Origin: Anaerohalosphaeraceae bacterium
Lineage (GTDB): Bacteria; Planctomycetota; Phycisphaerae; Sedimentisphaerales; Anaerohalosphaeraceae
Length of the DNA: 8,146 nt
Reading direction: 5' to 3'
Assembly: GCA_030671565.1 (NCBI GenBank)
Contig: DAOVIC010000081.1
Coordinates: 1 to 8,146, forward strand
Below, piece by piece: positions 6,825-8,146 of the stretch; position 1 is the stretch's first letter, and every line of letters starts with the position of its first letter. A model generated the notes under the pieces. It was not told where the DNA came from, searched no databases, and saw only the letters and a program-made list of their open reading frames with translations. Made by a program: the position numbers and the translations under genes.

Positions 6825-8066
6825 ATGCCAAAGAAAAAGTCTGATAAGACTAAAAGTTCACGTCAAAACCGGTCCCATCTTTTCACAAGTGAATCGGTAA
6901 CCGGCGGTCACCCCGATAAAGTTGCCGATCAGATATCGGACAGTGTTCTCGATGCGATGCTTGCACAGGACCCGAACAGCCGCGTTGCCTGCGAGACTAT
7001 GGTTACAACAGGAATGGCGATCGTTGCAGGCGAGATCACAACGAAAGCGATTGTCGACATCCCCGCCGTTGTTCGCGAACGGATCAAAGCTATAGGCTAT
7101 ACCGATCCTCATATCGGTTTTGACAGCGAGAACTGTGCAGTGATCGTGGCACTTGACAACCAGAGCCCGGATATCTCTCAGGGAGTAACTGAAGGAGCAG
7201 GCCTGCACAGCGAACAAGGTGCCGGCGACCAGGGACTGATGTTTGGCTTCGCCTGCAAGGACACGAAGGAGCTTTTGCCGCTTCCTATCTATCTTGCGCA
7301 TCAGCTTACCGACAGGCTTACGCGTGTCCGTGAAACCGGAAAACTTAAATGGCTTCGTCCGGACGGTAAAAGCCAGGTTACCGTCGAATACGACGACAAG
7401 GGCAAGCCCAGGCGGATCCATACGGTTGTTATCTCAACACAGCATACCGAGGACGTGAAACATCGTCAGTTGCGTAAGCAGATCATCGAAAAAGTTATCA
7501 TGCCTTCGCTTCCGAAGCGGCTCGTGGATAAGAACATGGTCATCCACGTAAATCCGACCGGCAGATTTGTTGTTGGCGGGCCCAAGGGTGACTGCGGTCT
7601 TACCGGACGCAAGATCATCGTCGATACTTACGGCGGACGAGGAAGCCATGGCGGCGGAGCCTTTAGCGGTAAGGACCCGTCAAAAGTGGATAGAAGTGCC
7701 AGCTACATGGCGCGATATATCGCAAAGAATATTGTGGCAGCCGATCTTGCCGATGCCTGCGAGGTTCAGCTTTCGTATGCTATCGGAGTTCCCGAGCCTA
7801 TCAGTGTTCTTATCGATGCCGAAGGGACCGCAAAAATAGATGAAAAGATAATCGAAGACCTCGTAAAAGAGCTCTTCCCTCTGACACCTAAGGGGATCAT
7901 CAACCACCTAAAACTCAGGCGCCCTGTTTATGCAGAGACCGCAAGGAACGGGCACTTCGGTCGTAACGTCGACAGCTTTACATGGGAAAAGACCGATATG
8001 GCAAACAAGCTGCGGAGAGCAGCGGGACTGAAACCAATTCGCAAGAAAACCGCGAAGAAAAAATAA
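6825..8066 (+). CDS. metK: S-adenosylmethionine synthetase (methionine adenosyltransferase)
   Basis: Cytosolic enzyme that makes S-adenosylmethionine from methionine and ATP, releasing phosphate and pyrophosphate; it supplies methyl groups and normally works as a tetramer. The 413-residue protein has all three MetK domains. Landmarks are GHPDK (28-32, ATP and magnesium), GEITT, the FDSENCAV region, GAGDQG (132-137, active-site loop area), [25 protein letters not shown] (251-263) and GGGAFSGKD (276-284, with the phosphate-binding lysine), followed by [11 protein letters not shown]. coli MetK has 384 residues; the extra length is mainly a basic N-terminal tail (KKKSDKTK) and a lysine-rich C-terminus (KKTAKKK). 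The residue before GHPDK is Gly (VTGGHPDK), where Glu is usual. It follows the DUF547 gene by 118 bp, with a weak TTGATT/TAATTT promoter candidate at 6741-6769, and is closed by a strong terminator. Confidence 0.98.
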   Translation: MPKKKSDKTKSSRQNRSHLFTSESVTGGHPDKVADQISDSVLDAMLAQDPNSRVACETMVTTGMAIVAGEITTKAIVDIPAVVRERIKAIGYTDPHIGFDSENCAVIVALDNQSPDISQGVTEGAGLHSEQGAGDQGLMFGFACKDTKELLPLPIYLAHQLTDRLTRVRETGKLKWLRPDGKSQVTVEYDDKGKPRRIHTVVISTQHTEDVKHRQLRKQIIEKVIMPSLPKRLVDKNMVIHVNPTGRFVVGGPKGDCGLTGRKIIVDTYGGRGSHGGGAFSGKDPSKVDRSASYMARYIAKNIVAADLADACEVQLSYAIGVPEPISVLIDAEGTAKIDEKIIEDLVKELFPLTPKGIINHLKLRRPVYAETARNGHFGRNVDSFTWEKTDMANKLRRAAGLKPIRKKTAKKK

Positions 8067-8093
8067 ATTTCGAAAACAACTCGAAATTGGCAA

Positions 8094-8134
8094 GCATAAA
8101 AAAACCCGGTCAGTTGGCCGGGTTTTTTTTATGC
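8094..8134. terminator. Intrinsic terminator after metK, nearly symmetric
   Basis: The core stem is CCCGGTC (8105-8111) with GGCCGGG (8116-8122), including one T-G wobble, around the loop AGTT. It is extended by seven As (8098-8104) facing eight Ts (8123-8130), and then by GCAT (8094-8097) facing ATGC (8131-8134). The U-run follows the GC stem 28 bp after the metK stop. Because A- and T-runs flank both sides, it could also stop transcription arriving from the right on the minus strand. Confidence 0.92.
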
Positions 8135-8146
8135 CTTTTTTTGCTG

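Overview
The window suggests a mid-GC, Gram-negative-type bacterium. Exported proteins carry signal peptides, a signal anchor and a lipoprotein signal, and Shine-Dalgarno sites are strong before some genes and absent before others. Membrane-anchored family-5 solute-binding proteins in tandem, next to a DUF547 lipoprotein and a MetK with lysine-rich tails, would fit a planctomycete such as a Phycisphaerae member. That is an impression from gene style, not a demonstrated assignment.

Left block (1-4841, minus strand): a probable operon read right to left. It starts with an exported helical, HEAT-like protein of unknown role. Two tandem paralogous oligopeptide-type ABC solute-binding proteins of 580 and 578 residues follow, both held by an N-terminal membrane anchor. 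The last piece is the first 15 codons of an OppB/DppB-like permease, which runs off the left edge. Gaps are 75, 27 and 17 bp, and all genes share one strand. The obvious reading is a peptide or oligosaccharide ABC importer whose permeases and ATPases lie outside the window.

Centre (4842-5569): a 728-bp gene-free stretch between the divergent blocks. Its left part (about 4861-5033) is a large imperfect palindrome resembling a MITE or REP-type non-autonomous repeat. Its right part (about 5284-5525) is a dense run of short perfect or near-perfect inverted repeats, some mutually exclusive, which could be a structured RNA, a leader or a set of operators.

Right block (5570-8146, plus strand): a DUF547 lipoprotein with an acidic linker and unusual loss of the family's usual cysteines, then metK (S-adenosylmethionine synthetase) 118 bp later. 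MetK ends at a strong, nearly symmetric intrinsic terminator. No riboswitch of a class I know was recognised in front of metK.

No CRISPR array, tRNA, rRNA or transposase gene was seen. The strongest candidates for something undescribed are the palindromic element, the inverted-repeat cluster beside it, and the cysteine-less DUF547 protein.
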